Origin: CAYVTV01 sp964563105
GTDB taxonomy: Bacteria; Bacteroidota; Bacteroidia; Bacteroidales; GCA-2748055
Length of the DNA: 31,784 bases
Reading direction: 5' to 3'
NCBI GenBank assembly: GCA_964563105.1
Contig: CAZLXM010000039.1
Location: 1-31,784, forward strand
Numbering within the stretch: the first letter of the stretch is position 1; every line of letters starts with the position of its first letter. This document shows positions 16,901 through 25,174 of this stretch, piece after piece. A model generated the notes under the pieces. The model saw only the letters and a list, made by a program, of their open reading frames with translations. It made no database searches and had not been told where the DNA came from. The position numbers and the translations under genes were made by a program.

Positions 16901-19900
16901 CCTTTAGCGGACCTATAATTTGTCCCGGCTGTTGAGGTATTTGTGTTACTGTCACAGCCAGTGTTCTTGGAGAGGATTCTCCGCAGGAGTTGTTAGCTGT
17001 GACCGATATTATTCCACTGCCGGATCCTGGAGTTACAGTTATTGAATCTGAGGTAGACTCATTGCTTGTCCACCCTGCGGGCAGTAACCATGTATAGGAA
17101 GTTGCTCCAGTCACGACGGAGATGCTGTATGTTTGAGTTGATCCCTGACAGACGTTTGCCGGACCTGATATGTTTCCAGGCTGATCTGGAGGTGTACACC
17201 CTGCTACGGTCACGTTAATGGTTGTTGGTCTGCTGCTTCCGCAATGGTTATTAGCGGTTACTGATATGTTTCCTGATAGTGCGTTATTTTCTGGTGTTAC
17301 GTTTATTGTGTTTGAAGTAGAATCATTGCTTGTCCACCCTGCGGGCAGTGTCCATGTGTAGGCTATTGCGCCTTCGACGGGATTAATAGAGTATGTAACT
17401 GTTGTCCCTGTTGTTACCTGCGTTGGTCCAGTTATAGGTCCAGGCTGTTGTGGTATTTGTGTTACTGTTACGTTCAGTGTTCTTGGTGACGAGCTTCCGC
17501 ATGCGTTGTTTCCTTTTACAGATATTGTTCCGCTATTTGCGCCTGATGTTACGGTTATTGTATTTGAAGTTGACTCATTGCTTGTCCACCCTGCGGGCAG
17601 TAACCATGTATAGGAAGTTGCTCCTGTCACAGCTGAGACGCTGAATATTTGAGTTGATCCCTGGCATACGTTTGTTGGTCCCGAAATTGATCCTGGCTGA
17701 TCTGGGGGTGTACAACTTGGTTCAGTAATAGTCACAACACAAGTAGCTGTAAAACCTCCATTAGCTGTGGTTACTACTATATTAGCGGTTCCGGGAGCTA
17801 CAGGTGTGACTACTCCAGTTGAACTGACAGTTGCTATTGCGGTATTAGATGAAAACCAACTTACATTTTTATTTGTTGCATTGTTTGGAATTATAGTGGC
17901 GATAACTGTTCCGGTAGCCTCCCCTGCTACTAAGCTCATTGTAGTTGGTTGAACCGATACACCTTGTACAGCAATTTCGGCAATTGTAAATACTTCATCA
18001 CTTTGATCGGTTAGGCTACCGTTTGTGTCGCTGATTCTAACCAAACAATTAGTTGAAGGTGCGTCTGGAATTGTCCATGAAAAGGACCCTACATCAGGGG
18101 TGCCTGAGATTATGTCAGTCCAAGTGGAACCATTATCAACTGAATACTCTATATTTACTCTGCCAGTTGTTTCATTAGATGTCCATTTTATAGTTTGTTC
18201 ACTACCTACAAGCCAAGTCTCACCTCCATTGGGAGCCGATAGTGTTAGAAAATTATTAGTAATTTCATAAGTTGCTACAAGTGTAACATTTTCATATCTT
18301 TTGGCAATATTCCCCCAAATTGGGAGCGCAATATAATAAACACCTGGCTGAGGATTATTAATTACGCAATTTTCATTGACGCTTCCTTCCTGATAATCAG
18401 ACCATCCGTCAAATAGAAATTCTCCTTCTTCAAATACTGGATGATCTTTTCTCCAAAAAATACGTAAATCTCCATATCCATTTGTAGGTCTGCCAACTCC
18501 TTCGTTAGTAGAAATTGTGAGTTTTTTCACATTGTTTGGCACGTTAATCTTAAAGCAGTTTTTAGAATTCAACCATGAATGGTCAGTTTCTACCATAGCT
18601 AAATTCCTTTCTAAGATTCCATTCTGAATGTCCCAATAACCATCATCATAAGTGAAACTTCGGTAAGTATTGGGAGCATTAAAGGTTTTTATGATTTCAA
18701 GAACTCTTTCAATATAGTCTTTAAGCCCTGAAACAGAATAGGAAAAGTTATTCAACTCAAAAGCGTTTTTTAAGAAGTGACTACTGATTTCAAATTGATA
18801 AATGTGATTTGTAGCATCTGCTCCTTGAAATTTAAATTTTCTTTTAAAACTGCCACCTGTTTGCTTATTAAGCCATTTTATACTTCCATCTTGCTCTATC
18901 GTGCATAAAGTTATTGTAAGACCTGGTAAAGAGAATTGTCCATATTTTAATTCGTCAATTTTTAAATCTGCAATACCCTTTTTATTGTAATCAAACTCTT
19001 GAAAAATTAGACCTGCATCTACTGGTGATGGTTCGGAATCTGATGAAATTTCATAAGTAATACCTCCAATTTTACTGGCAATCCAAACCGTTGTCCATCC
19101 ATCTTTACCTTCGGGTGTAAATTCACAGAGATCAGCAAGATCGAAAAATATTACACCACCAGCAGATATATTGATAGGAATTACCCCTGCCTGAAAAGTA
19201 ACTTCTTTTTTAACAGATAAAAAAAGCAGTGGCTTAATCCCAGACTGATATAATGATGCCAAAGGAACGTTTTCAAATGCAGTAATCAGTTCTTCAAAAA
19301 CTGTCGTCAATGGTATTGGATCATCAAACGGTTCTAAAGTGAAGGTGAGTTTTCCAACATCTGGTTTATCAGTGAACTCTGGATGATTTGTCAGTTTGTC
19401 GAAAGGATTATTTCCAGGAGGTATTCCAACCATAAGAAAACTTTCTTCATCAAAACTATCCCAGATCGCAGTAGTAGCATAATATTGTCCTTCATCCCAA
19501 TTTCTTGGTATGGTAAAATCAAAAGAAATTACTTCAGAATTGCCTGGAGCAATTATTCCTGATTGTTTAGGATAAACGTCATACCACCCCACAGGCCATT
19601 TCTCTAACGATGTATACTGGTTAGCAAAACTTAAACCGATCCAAAAAGATCTGGATGTGGAACTTATATTCTTAACAGTAATTTTTATTTCATGAGTAGT
19701 ACCTCTAATTTTGGTACCTGTTGGAACGTCAAAATTTGTTATTACAACTGATTGATTGAGTTGGAACATCAAAGTCCAGTCGTTGCTATCGGTTACTTTT
19801 TGTGGATTGTTTGCATTGCTTGATCTTGTTCTTGAATATGCGTAAATCTCTCCGATGTTTGATGAAGATAGTGTAATAGTTTCGAATGTTGCGTTGTAAG

Positions 19901-21077
19901 GATTTCCTGCTGTAATTACAAATGAAGAAGATCTTGTAGCTGCTGTTGTTCCCGATCCATATCTGTATCCAATTTCAACTGTGACTGACCAGCTTTCCGT
20001 GCTCCGGTTTTGGATCCTGGCTCTGGGAGTAAGCACTGTACCTGGTGCAATGAAGTCAGATGGATTAATTCTGACCCCGTTATGTTCGAACCAGAAGTCT
20101 TCCACATATGGCGTATTTCGAGTGATGTTTGCCGGAGTTGTTTTGCCTGCCGTCACGTTAACACGAGTTGAGCCCCAGAATTCGTAGTCACCCAGTGGCC
20201 CTCTCTGGTAGCCTTCTACCCGATATTCCCCTGGAGCGAGATTAATCAGAGGAGCAGGATTATCTCTACTGGTAATATCTCCGGAGGATGGAGGGTAATG
20301 AATAAATTGAGTTAGAGAAGGCGTTGCCAGGGTATTATCCCAGTTTCTGAGAGTTGCCTGAATTAAGCCCCAACTAATATTACATATTTTTTTCCAATCG
20401 TTGCTATCGGTTACTTTTTGTGGATTGTTTGCATTGCTTGATCTTGTTCTTGAATATGCGTAAATCTCTCCGATGTTTGATGAAGATAGTGTAATAGTTT
20501 CGAATGTTGCGTTGTAAGGATTTCCTGCTGTAATTACAAATGAAGAAGATCTTGTAGCTGCTGTTGTTCCCGATCCATATCTGTATCCAATTTCAACTGT
20601 GACTGACCAGCTTTCCGTGCTCCGGTTTTGGATCCTGGCTCTGGGAGTAAGCACTGTACCTGGTGCAATGAAGTCAGATGGATTAATTCTGACCCCGTTA
20701 TGTTCGAACCAGAAGTCTTCCACATATGGCGTATTTCGAGTGATGTTTGCCGGAGTTGTTTTGCCTGCCGTCACGTTAACACGAGTTGAGCCCCAGAATT
20801 CGTAGTCACCCAGTGGCCCTCTCTGGTAGCCTTCTACCCGATATTCCCCTGGAGCGAGATTAATCAGAGGAGCAGGATTATCTCTACTGGTAATATCTCC
20901 GGAGGATGGAGGGTAATGAATAAATTGAGTTAGAGAAGGCGTTGCCAGGGTATTATCCCAGTTTTTGAGAGTTGCCTGGATTAATCCTGTTGTTTGGGCT
21001 ATAATATCAACTGTAAATATTAAGACAATAATCACCAAATATATGAATCGAATGTAGTAAATCTTCATACTTTTCAT
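13926..21077 (-). CDS. Giant T9SS-exported multidomain protein with 13 PKD-like modules
   Basis: This 2383-residue protein should be exported by Sec and then T9SS to the cell surface. Order: signal peptide (1-27, IRFIYLVIIVLIFTVDIIAQ); two nearly identical ~197-residue modules at about 31-237 and 238-434 (each from GLIQATL to VTDSNDW); a CARDB-like module (440-560); a unique region (560-800); a pre-peptidase-like beta-sandwich (about 850-970); a PNGGETW module with WTSNETTGRVNIEYSVDNGS; a bacterial Ig-like 2 domain (VQPTTMSLVAGEATGTVIAT); thirteen ~85-residue PKD-like modules (about 1120-2220), each with a SYTWTLPAGW core and a TVTANN/SVTANNSCG strand; a short SNGC-type domain; and a type A sorting tail (SLLLYPNPTRDFFTLSIKD to the end). 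I see no enzyme. A likely role is adhesion, matrix or carbohydrate binding. The outer-membrane barrel gene follows 7 bases downstream; a two-component system lies upstream. Confidence 0.9.
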   Translation of the reverse strand: MKSMKIYYIRFIYLVIIVLIFTVDIIAQTTGLIQATLKNWDNTLATPSLTQFIHYPPSSGDITSRDNPAPLINLAPGEYRVEGYQRGPLGDYEFWGSTRVNVTAGKTTPANITRNTPYVEDFWFEHNGVRINPSDFIAPGTVLTPRARIQNRSTESWSVTVEIGYRYGSGTTAATRSSSFVITAGNPYNATFETITLSSSNIGEIYAYSRTRSSNANNPQKVTDSNDWKKICNISWGLIQATLRNWDNTLATPSLTQFIHYPPSSGDITSRDNPAPLINLAPGEYRVEGYQRGPLGDYEFWGSTRVNVTAGKTTPANITRNTPYVEDFWFEHNGVRINPSDFIAPGTVLTPRARIQNRSTESWSVTVEIGYRYGSGTTAATRSSSFVITAGNPYNATFETITLSSSNIGEIYAYSRTRSSNANNPQKVTDSNDWTLMFQLNQSVVITNFDVPTGTKIRGTTHEIKITVKNISSTSRSFWIGLSFANQYTSLEKWPVGWYDVYPKQSGIIAPGNSEVISFDFTIPRNWDEGQYYATTAIWDSFDEESFLMVGIPPGNNPFDKLTNHPEFTDKPDVGKLTFTLEPFDDPIPLTTVFEELITAFENVPLASLYQSGIKPLLFLSVKKEVTFQAGVIPINISAGGVIFFDLADLCEFTPEGKDGWTTVWIASKIGGITYEISSDSEPSPVDAGLIFQEFDYNKKGIADLKIDELKYGQFSLPGLTITLCTIEQDGSIKWLNKQTGGSFKRKFKFQGADATNHIYQFEISSHFLKNAFELNNFSYSVSGLKDYIERVLEIIKTFNAPNTYRSFTYDDGYWDIQNGILERNLAMVETDHSWLNSKNCFKINVPNNVKKLTISTNEGVGRPTNGYGDLRIFWRKDHPVFEEGEFLFDGWSDYQEGSVNENCVINNPQPGVYYIALPIWGNIAKRYENVTLVATYEITNNFLTLSAPNGGETWLVGSEQTIKWTSNETTGRVNIEYSVDNGSTWTDIISGTPDVGSFSWTIPDAPSTNCLVRISDTNGSLTDQSDEVFTIAEIAVQGVSVQPTTMSLVAGEATGTVIATIIPNNATNKNVSWFSSNTAIATVSSTGVVTPVAPGTANIVVTTANGGFTATCVVTITEPSCTPPDQPGSISGPTNVCQGSTQIFSVSAVTGATSYTWLLPAGWTSNESTSNTITVTSGANSGTISVKGNNACGSSSPRTLNVTVTQIPQQPGPITGPTQVTTGTTVTYSINPVEGAIAYTWTLPAGWTSNDSTSNTINVTPENNALSGNISVTANNHCGSSRPTTINVTVAGCTPPDQPGNISGPANVCQGSTQTYSISVVTGATSYTWLLPAGWTSNESTSDSITVTPGSGSGIISVTANNSCGESSPRTLAVTVTQIPQQPGQIIGPLKVTKDTTVTYSILSVTGATSYTWTLPSGWAGESNTTSINATPGSNAKSGNISVTANNSCGSSRETTINVIVADCTPPDQPGTISGLANVCQESTQTYSVSAVTGATSYTWLMPAGWTSNKSNSNTITVTPGANSGTISVTANNACGSSSPRTLNVTVTQIPQQPGPITGSTNVCQGSNQTYSIPPVTEATSYTWTLPAGWTGNSNTNSITITTDANSGTISVTANNSCGESPPSTLAVTVTQTPQQPEPITGPTQVTPGTTVTYCVTPVTGVEDYTWALPVEWSGNSKTNCITVTVGDNAQAGNISVTANNNCGSSSPSSLYVKVEGCPPPNQLGPITGPISVCQGESPTYSVAPVAGATSYTWTLPAGWIGNSNSNSITVIPGNNAQSGNISVTANNSCGASSSRTLAVTVTQIPQPPGPITGPTPQVIPGTTITLCVAPVTGATSYTWILPAGWTGNSNSNCITVTPSANSGTIAVTANNSCGSSGPTSLYIISIGTPPNQPGPILGATSVCQGASQTYSVSAVTGATSYTWTLPAGWTGNSNSNSITVTPSANSGTIAVTANNSYGASSPRTLAVTVTQIPQPPVRITGATNVCQGASLTYSVLDVAGATSYMWTLPAGWTGNSNSNSITVTPGNNAQSGNISVTANNSCGASSSRTLAVTVTQIPVQPGPISGSPNVCQGASQTYSVPVVTGATTYTWMLPAGWSGSSNSNSITITETVNSGTISVTANNFCGSSTPGTLSVKVIPILSSQPGEITGPALITSGTTVTYSISPVSGATSYTWTLPSEWSGTSNTSSITALAGNPGIISVKARNNCSESPLRSITVKEELNCPTPEIIIKWNDVLICSNVDSSIIGYQWYYGPDLIPGANKQYYLTSKRPGEYCVETFSLNGCITMSNTIKISEPKSLLLYPNPTRDFFTLSIKDEPVGTIQIKLYSLSGIEVLCINSLKDDFEFIQQVPSNILDKGLYVLHALVDNRTIYISKIEIQK
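14415..17715 (-). repeat. Array of 13 PKD-like domain-coding repeats
   Basis: Thirteen units average about 254 bases. Two flavours partly alternate: units opening with a (S/T)NVCQGS/A-Q-TYSV strand, and units opening with a TQVTxGTTVTYS strand; both continue to the YTW-x-LPAGW core. The later units, encoded at about 14650-15900, are more alike, with shared TGNSNSNSITVTP stretches, which suggests recent unit duplication or conversion. Confidence 0.85.
19775..20366 (-). repeat. Long direct repeat, copy 2 (within giant gene)
   Basis: About 592 bases that repeat at 20393-20984 with an offset of 618 bases. Reading line by line I found only a few mismatches: 20347 and 20361 near one end, and the 3-4 bases at the other edge. 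It encodes the second N-terminal module. The reading frame is kept because 618 is a multiple of three. Confidence 0.95.
20393..20984 (-). repeat. Long direct repeat, copy 1 (within giant gene)
   Basis: This copy encodes the first N-terminal module just after the signal peptide. The protein copies differ at one visible residue (TLKNWDN here, TLRNWDN in copy 2). The 26 bases between copies encode the short KKICNISW-type linker. Confidence 0.95.
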
Positions 21078-21397
21078 TGGAATTAGTTTTAGAATGAGAG
21101 TTTTATCTATAAACTCATTATTAACTCTTTTAAGATAGCCGCAATGCTAAAATTCACGAGTATAATATATGGACTGAGTCAGATTTCTGTCTATTTTAAA
21201 TTTCTTTACATTGATTGCTTAAATTGTTTTTTACCAGAATCAAAAAGAACAGTATTTTATATACACTAGATTTATAATCTATCGTAAATAATTTTTATTT
21301 TCAAAGATAAAAAATCAAGAATGTCCGGAAATCACTACTATTAAGTAAATTGCTAATTAATAGTAAGTATTTTAGATTATCACCTACTACATTAAAC
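21078..21397. other. Leader/promoter region of giant gene
   Basis: An AT-rich 320-base gap between the histidine kinase stop and the giant gene start. On the minus strand TATCTTTG (21302-21309) fits TAnnTTTG but no -33 TTTG is in place. A small hairpin (GAGTTT 21098-21103 with AAACTC 21111-21116) lies in what would be the 5' leader, close to the start codon. A separate promoter here would allow the kinase's partner regulator to control the giant gene. Confidence 0.3.
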
Positions 21398-23503
21398 TCA
21401 ATTTTGGATTTTAGGCAAAATAATAATCGCTCTGCTTCCTCTAACAATCAAATTCGTTTGTGTTATATTCTCCAATGTAGTAGTAATTCTGATTTTTTCA
21501 AGACGGTAGTAAAGCTCAGTTAGTTCATTGACCAGTTTTAATCCTTTGCCGGTACCTTCAGTTGCTTCCATTTCTTGAGTTATTCCCGGACCATTGTCTT
21601 CGACTGAAATTATTATAGTCGACTGTGTATCTTTCAAGGTTATTTTCAGCATTCCACCACCTGATCTCTTTCTGATACCATATTTTACAGAGTTCTCTAC
21701 AAAAGAGTGAATTAGCATCCTGGGTATTTTGGTCAACATATTGATACCTGGTGATATCTCAATCAAATAGTTGAAGTTGTTGTTACTTCTGAATCTTTCA
21801 ATTTCCAGATAATTCCTGATAAAATCAATCTCTTCCTCAAGAGTAATTATAATCTCATCTGAACTGATCACGGTTTGCCTGATCATTTTAGCATATTTGC
21901 CAAAAATATAATCTGCTTTCTCCCTGTTTCCTTCTGTTGCATACAAGCTGCCAATCGCATTTAATACATTCAGGGTGAAATGCGGATCAAGCTGGCCTTT
22001 AATTGCTCTGATTTGCAAGGTTGCGAGTTTTTTTTCTGTAGCAGTTTTCAGTTCAAGCCTTTTTTTCTGGATATTATAGATTAAGGCAATGAACAAGTAT
22101 AATAGACCGAAAAGAAGAAAATAATAAGGTACTTTTAGATAATAGAGCCAGTTCTTACCATACCTGGCCAAATAACCTCTATCATCAGCCTGAATAAACA
22201 ACAATGGTTCATTGACTTTTTTAAAGACTATAGAATAATTGGAATTTGACAGATCATGATTAAATTGATATTGAACAGGATGTCGGAAGTCATGCTTACA
22301 TATAATCAGTGTTTTCCTGTCGCGCCCAGAGAAAAAGTACTCCTTCTTACCGTCCATGTCAACGTCCAGGCAAGCCAGAGGATTTGCTGCAGATATTTCG
22401 GGTATGATAAGAGAACGAATAACATTAAGAGATGCATCTATCAAGTCTACCCTCGATTCATGATTTCTAAGAAGATAGAAGCTTTGATAATTATCTTCAA
22501 CATTAGCAAAGACAGTTGAAAATTCAGGATCAATATCCGTTATAGTTTGCTCTTTGATTTTATTACCTTGATTATCAATAATATAAAAGGCCGGAAGTAT
22601 AGATTCAGTTCCGTAATAATCATAATAGACTAAATATCCTGCAGTCTCTTTAAATACAAGAGGTAAAACCTGTATCCTGGAAGGATATTCGCCAATCTGC
22701 AACGGATCAAACCTGAACTTTAAATTCTCATCCAATACCATTAACCAACAAAATTGGTCACTATAAGATACTGACTCATTTGTGTTTCCGGTAGCCTGAG
22801 TGGAGATAAGATATGTTCCTGCAAAACTATTAAACGGCTCTTTATACTCAATGCACCCGGTTATGGTTGCATAACTTTCGGGTGACTTAATTAAAGAATC
22901 GCTATCAAAGAAATATTTATAAAGATTTCTGGGTTGAAGGCAAAACCCGCTACTAAAAATAAAAGTAAAATTCTTGCTCTCACTGATATGTGATTCATCC
23001 GGACTAAAAATATTATTATAACATGGTTTATTATTGCTGTAAAGCGGTTTTGCCCACTTATCAATTAATCGCTTGTAAGTTTGAAGGGATCGTGTTGATA
23101 TTGGATCAATCAAATTTAAAAATATTTCATCGTCACTAAGGGTAAATACAATAATTTCTTTGTAACCATCATTATTGCAGTCCTTAAAAATGATCGCATT
23201 ATTATTGGCCAAACGATATGGTAAATTATACTGATCAAGGATTCTATCATTCTTTCTGACAATAATCTTTGTTCGTTCACTGTCATGAATATCTATTGAT
23301 ATATATTCGCTGCTTCCATCATTATCAAGGTCATTGTAATAGAGAAAGACTTCCGGGAAAATTGATTCCTCTGATAATATTCTTATCCTGTATTTTGTAA
23401 ATTGAAAAGGCAGAATGAGAGATAAAACTATCCACAATATAAAACTTATCAGGGCTGGATGATAAAAAAATTCCAGTGTTTTTCCCTTAAACATGCACGG
23501 CAT
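21398..23503 (-). CDS. LytS-type sensor histidine kinase with FG-GAP-like sensor region
   Basis: This 701-residue inner-membrane kinase has one membrane helix near residues 16-36, a large extracytoplasmic region (about 40-450), a second helix (YYFLLFGLLYLFIALIYNIQ, about 460-480), a short coiled coil, and a cytoplasmic His_kinase/HATPase module. The sensor region has DxDxDG-type calcium-loop motifs of FG-GAP/VCBS repeats: YYNDLDNDGSSEYISID, FKDCNNDGYKEIIVF and CLDVDMDGKKEYFF. The phosphoacceptor box reads IKGQLDPHFTLNVLNAIGSL with His508; the family usually has QxNPHFLFN, so Thr for Leu/Phe is a small deviation. The N box is HSFVENSVKYG (near 600) and the G box EDNGPGI (near 634). The gene overlaps the end of the response regulator gene by 17 bases, so they are co-expressed partners. 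Confidence 0.88.
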   Translation of the reverse strand: MPCMFKGKTLEFFYHPALISFILWIVLSLILPFQFTKYRIRILSEESIFPEVFLYYNDLDNDGSSEYISIDIHDSERTKIIVRKNDRILDQYNLPYRLANNNAIIFKDCNNDGYKEIIVFTLSDDEIFLNLIDPISTRSLQTYKRLIDKWAKPLYSNNKPCYNNIFSPDESHISESKNFTFIFSSGFCLQPRNLYKYFFDSDSLIKSPESYATITGCIEYKEPFNSFAGTYLISTQATGNTNESVSYSDQFCWLMVLDENLKFRFDPLQIGEYPSRIQVLPLVFKETAGYLVYYDYYGTESILPAFYIIDNQGNKIKEQTITDIDPEFSTVFANVEDNYQSFYLLRNHESRVDLIDASLNVIRSLIIPEISAANPLACLDVDMDGKKEYFFSGRDRKTLIICKHDFRHPVQYQFNHDLSNSNYSIVFKKVNEPLLFIQADDRGYLARYGKNWLYYLKVPYYFLLFGLLYLFIALIYNIQKKRLELKTATEKKLATLQIRAIKGQLDPHFTLNVLNAIGSLYATEGNREKADYIFGKYAKMIRQTVISSDEIIITLEEEIDFIRNYLEIERFRSNNNFNYLIEISPGINMLTKIPRMLIHSFVENSVKYGIRKRSGGGMLKITLKDTQSTIIISVEDNGPGITQEMEATEGTGKGLKLVNELTELYYRLEKIRITTTLENITQTNLIVRGSRAIIILPKIQN

Positions 23504-24080
23504 AATTTATTTTGTAAAGATCAAGTGCTGACTTTGCCCCGGTCTTTCGTAATATATTCCTTCGGTGGGTATTGACCGTATTGATACTTATAAACAGGGA
23601 TTCTGCAATTTCTTCACTGCTTCTGCCTTCCAATACCAACAGTAAAATTTCACGTTCTCTGATGCTCAGATCACGAAATTCAGCTTTGATTTTACTTTTA
23701 TAAAGAGTTTGAGTTAACAGTCTGTCGAGAGACTTTTTCAGTTCATCAATATCAACAGGCTTCAGAATATAATCAAAGACACCATGACGTATGGCTTTAA
23801 TTGAATATTGGGGATGTCCGGTGATAATTATAATAAATGGATGATAATCGTTACGGTTTATTTTATCTATTACTTCAAAACCTGTAACATTATTTTCCAG
23901 TTCAATATCCAGAAATATTATTTCTGGTTTTTTCTCCGTGATTATTTTGGCGCCTTCCAATGAATTTGTACTACACCAGATATCACCGACAAAATCAAAA
24001 GAGCTTAAGATCCTTCGAAGCCTTTCACAGGAACATTTCTCATCATCAAGGATAATTGCTTTAAGGCGATGCATGGCCAA
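23487..24080 (-). CDS. Response regulator, receiver + LuxR-type HTH
   Basis: This 197-residue transcription factor has a receiver with the acidic pair Asp12/Asp13 (LDDE), phosphoacceptor Asp58 (FLDIE), Thr87 (IITGHPQYS) and Lys107 (ILKPVD). The C-terminal output is a LuxR/NarL-type helix-turn-helix: LSIREREILLLVLEGRSSEE, then IAESLFISINTVNTHRRNIL. The receiver resembles those of LytR/AlgR-type regulators (GHPQYSIKAIRHGVFDYI), which normally carry a LytTR output, so the output domain here is different from what the kinase type would suggest. Starts at 24080 or 24074 (MHRLKAI) are both possible. It is translated first, then the kinase. Likely targets are the downstream giant surface protein and barrel genes, by position only. 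Confidence 0.88.
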   Translation of the reverse strand: MAMHRLKAIILDDEKCSCERLRRILSSFDFVGDIWCSTNSLEGAKIITEKKPEIIFLDIELENNVTGFEVIDKINRNDYHPFIIIITGHPQYSIKAIRHGVFDYILKPVDIDELKKSLDRLLTQTLYKSKIKAEFRDLSIREREILLLVLEGRSSEEIAESLFISINTVNTHRRNILRKTGAKSALDLYKINYAVHV

Positions 24081-24202
24081 TATATAAACTATGTGTTTCT
24101 CTATGGACTAAGCTAAGAATTAAGTACTTAAATAGCAAAACATTTTGACAGAAGTATTAAATTTCTTTGCTAATATCATTTTTTAATCCATATAGCTACA
24201 AC

Positions 24203-24248
24203 CCTCAGATAATCAGGAGTAAATCGCAAATTCTGAGGACTTTTTTTT
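24203..24248 (+). terminator. Stem with T-tract, possible plus-strand terminator
   Basis: CCTCAGA (24203-24209) pairs with TCTGAGG (24232-24238) around a 22-base loop and is followed within two bases by eight T residues. This is the shape of a weak intrinsic terminator read on the plus strand. No plus-strand gene precedes it, so it would stop an antisense or a small non-coding transcript; the loop is long and the stem short. Confidence 0.3.
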
Positions 24249-24710
24249 GTTTAACTCCTTATGATAGTTAACCATCTGAATTGAGGACAATTTAGTGCGC
24301 AAATTGGCCCCAAATCATTAATGCATTTATAATTCTATTTAAACATCTCATTAAGAAAACAAACAGCTTCTTAAATTTTTGGTAGAACATTCTAATACTT
24401 TAGCCCATAAATCATCTTTTACACAAGAAATAACCGGCAAGTGTTATTTTATTGATAAAGAAATTAATCACAATTAATCTGTAAAAATAATTTATACAGG
24501 GTGCTGCACTAGTCTTCATTCACTAACATTGGCATAAGAAAATAACTAAAGAACAGGAACTGATTTGCCGGACTCATAATTTAAAAAAGTAAGAAAAAAG
24601 ACAAAACAAAACACTGTGTAAATTGTTTTTTAAGACGTGATTCATTGTATCTGTCATTTGACAAAAAATTAGATGTTGAAATAATAACAGGCGAAGGCTA
24701 TTTCCCTTAA

Positions 24711-24872
24711 ATGGAAACTGATACAGTGAATTACTATATTTTTAAAAATATTTCTCAATCATTAAAAGAAAAGTCAAAAATTATTTACACAACATTAAAT
24801 GAATTATTTCAATTGTTTCACAGAATAAATGATTTTCATGCAACAAGTCTTGTTGGCGATAACGCAAAATAA
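24711..24872 (+). CDS. Short ORF (53 aa), uncertain
   Basis: An ATG-started frame with acceptable composition (ETDTVNYYIFKNISQSLKEK, later LNELFQLFHRINDFH). In the same frame the preceding stop is immediately adjacent, and the 25 or so codons before that stop also look coding-like (RRDSLYLSFDKKLDVEIITG), so the two pieces could be a small gene split by a stop. No family recognised and no ribosome-binding site. Confidence 0.2.
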   Translation: METDTVNYYIFKNISQSLKEKSKIIYTTLNELFQLFHRINDFHATSLVGDNAK

Positions 24873-25174
24873 GACAGTAAGAAATTTGACTAAATGGCAT
24901 TTTAAGATAAGAATATTACAAATCCTGAAATTGAAAAGGGATTAAACCGCTCTCTGACACTTTTTATATTGGCAGCCTTTAGTAAAACTCCTCTGGGCTG
25001 CGACCCGAACATTTAACAAACACCTTAAAACTAATATGATCATGAAAACGAACATAACAAGAACTTCCGGCAGGCAAGAGCTCTAAGCCCTGAAGTTTAA
25101 TTTTCGCCATCCCTCATTTTTTATTTCTAGTAACTGTTTTTAAACCATAACCTTTAAAGTAAAAATCAATTTAT

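Larger units (their letters stand above)
24081..25174. other. 1.1 kb largely non-coding divergent region
   Basis: This gap separates the minus-strand regulator gene from the plus-strand 1486-residue protein gene. It is AT-rich with only short frames; one 53-codon frame and one stem followed by a T-tract are listed separately. I found no TAnnTTTG directly ahead of either flanking gene. Just before the plus-strand gene, an AAAGTAAAA stretch is the only ribosome-binding-like feature. Confidence 0.5.

Noticed and set aside
14415..17715. CRISPR-like or satellite repeat array
   Set aside because: The ~254-base period is protein-coding, varies by codon and encodes PKD-like domains.
14332..18270. 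Several plus-strand frames across the giant gene
   Set aside because: They lie opposite repetitive coding sequence, have no start context and mirror the PKD-like repeats.
19981..20805. Plus-strand 68-codon frames, identical at two places
   Set aside because: They are mirror frames of the duplicated N-terminal module of the giant gene; identity only reflects the DNA duplication.
24181..24248. preQ1-like riboswitch (TAGCTACAACCC)
   Set aside because: The P1 partner and the A-rich tail pairing are missing and no queuosine or transport gene follows.
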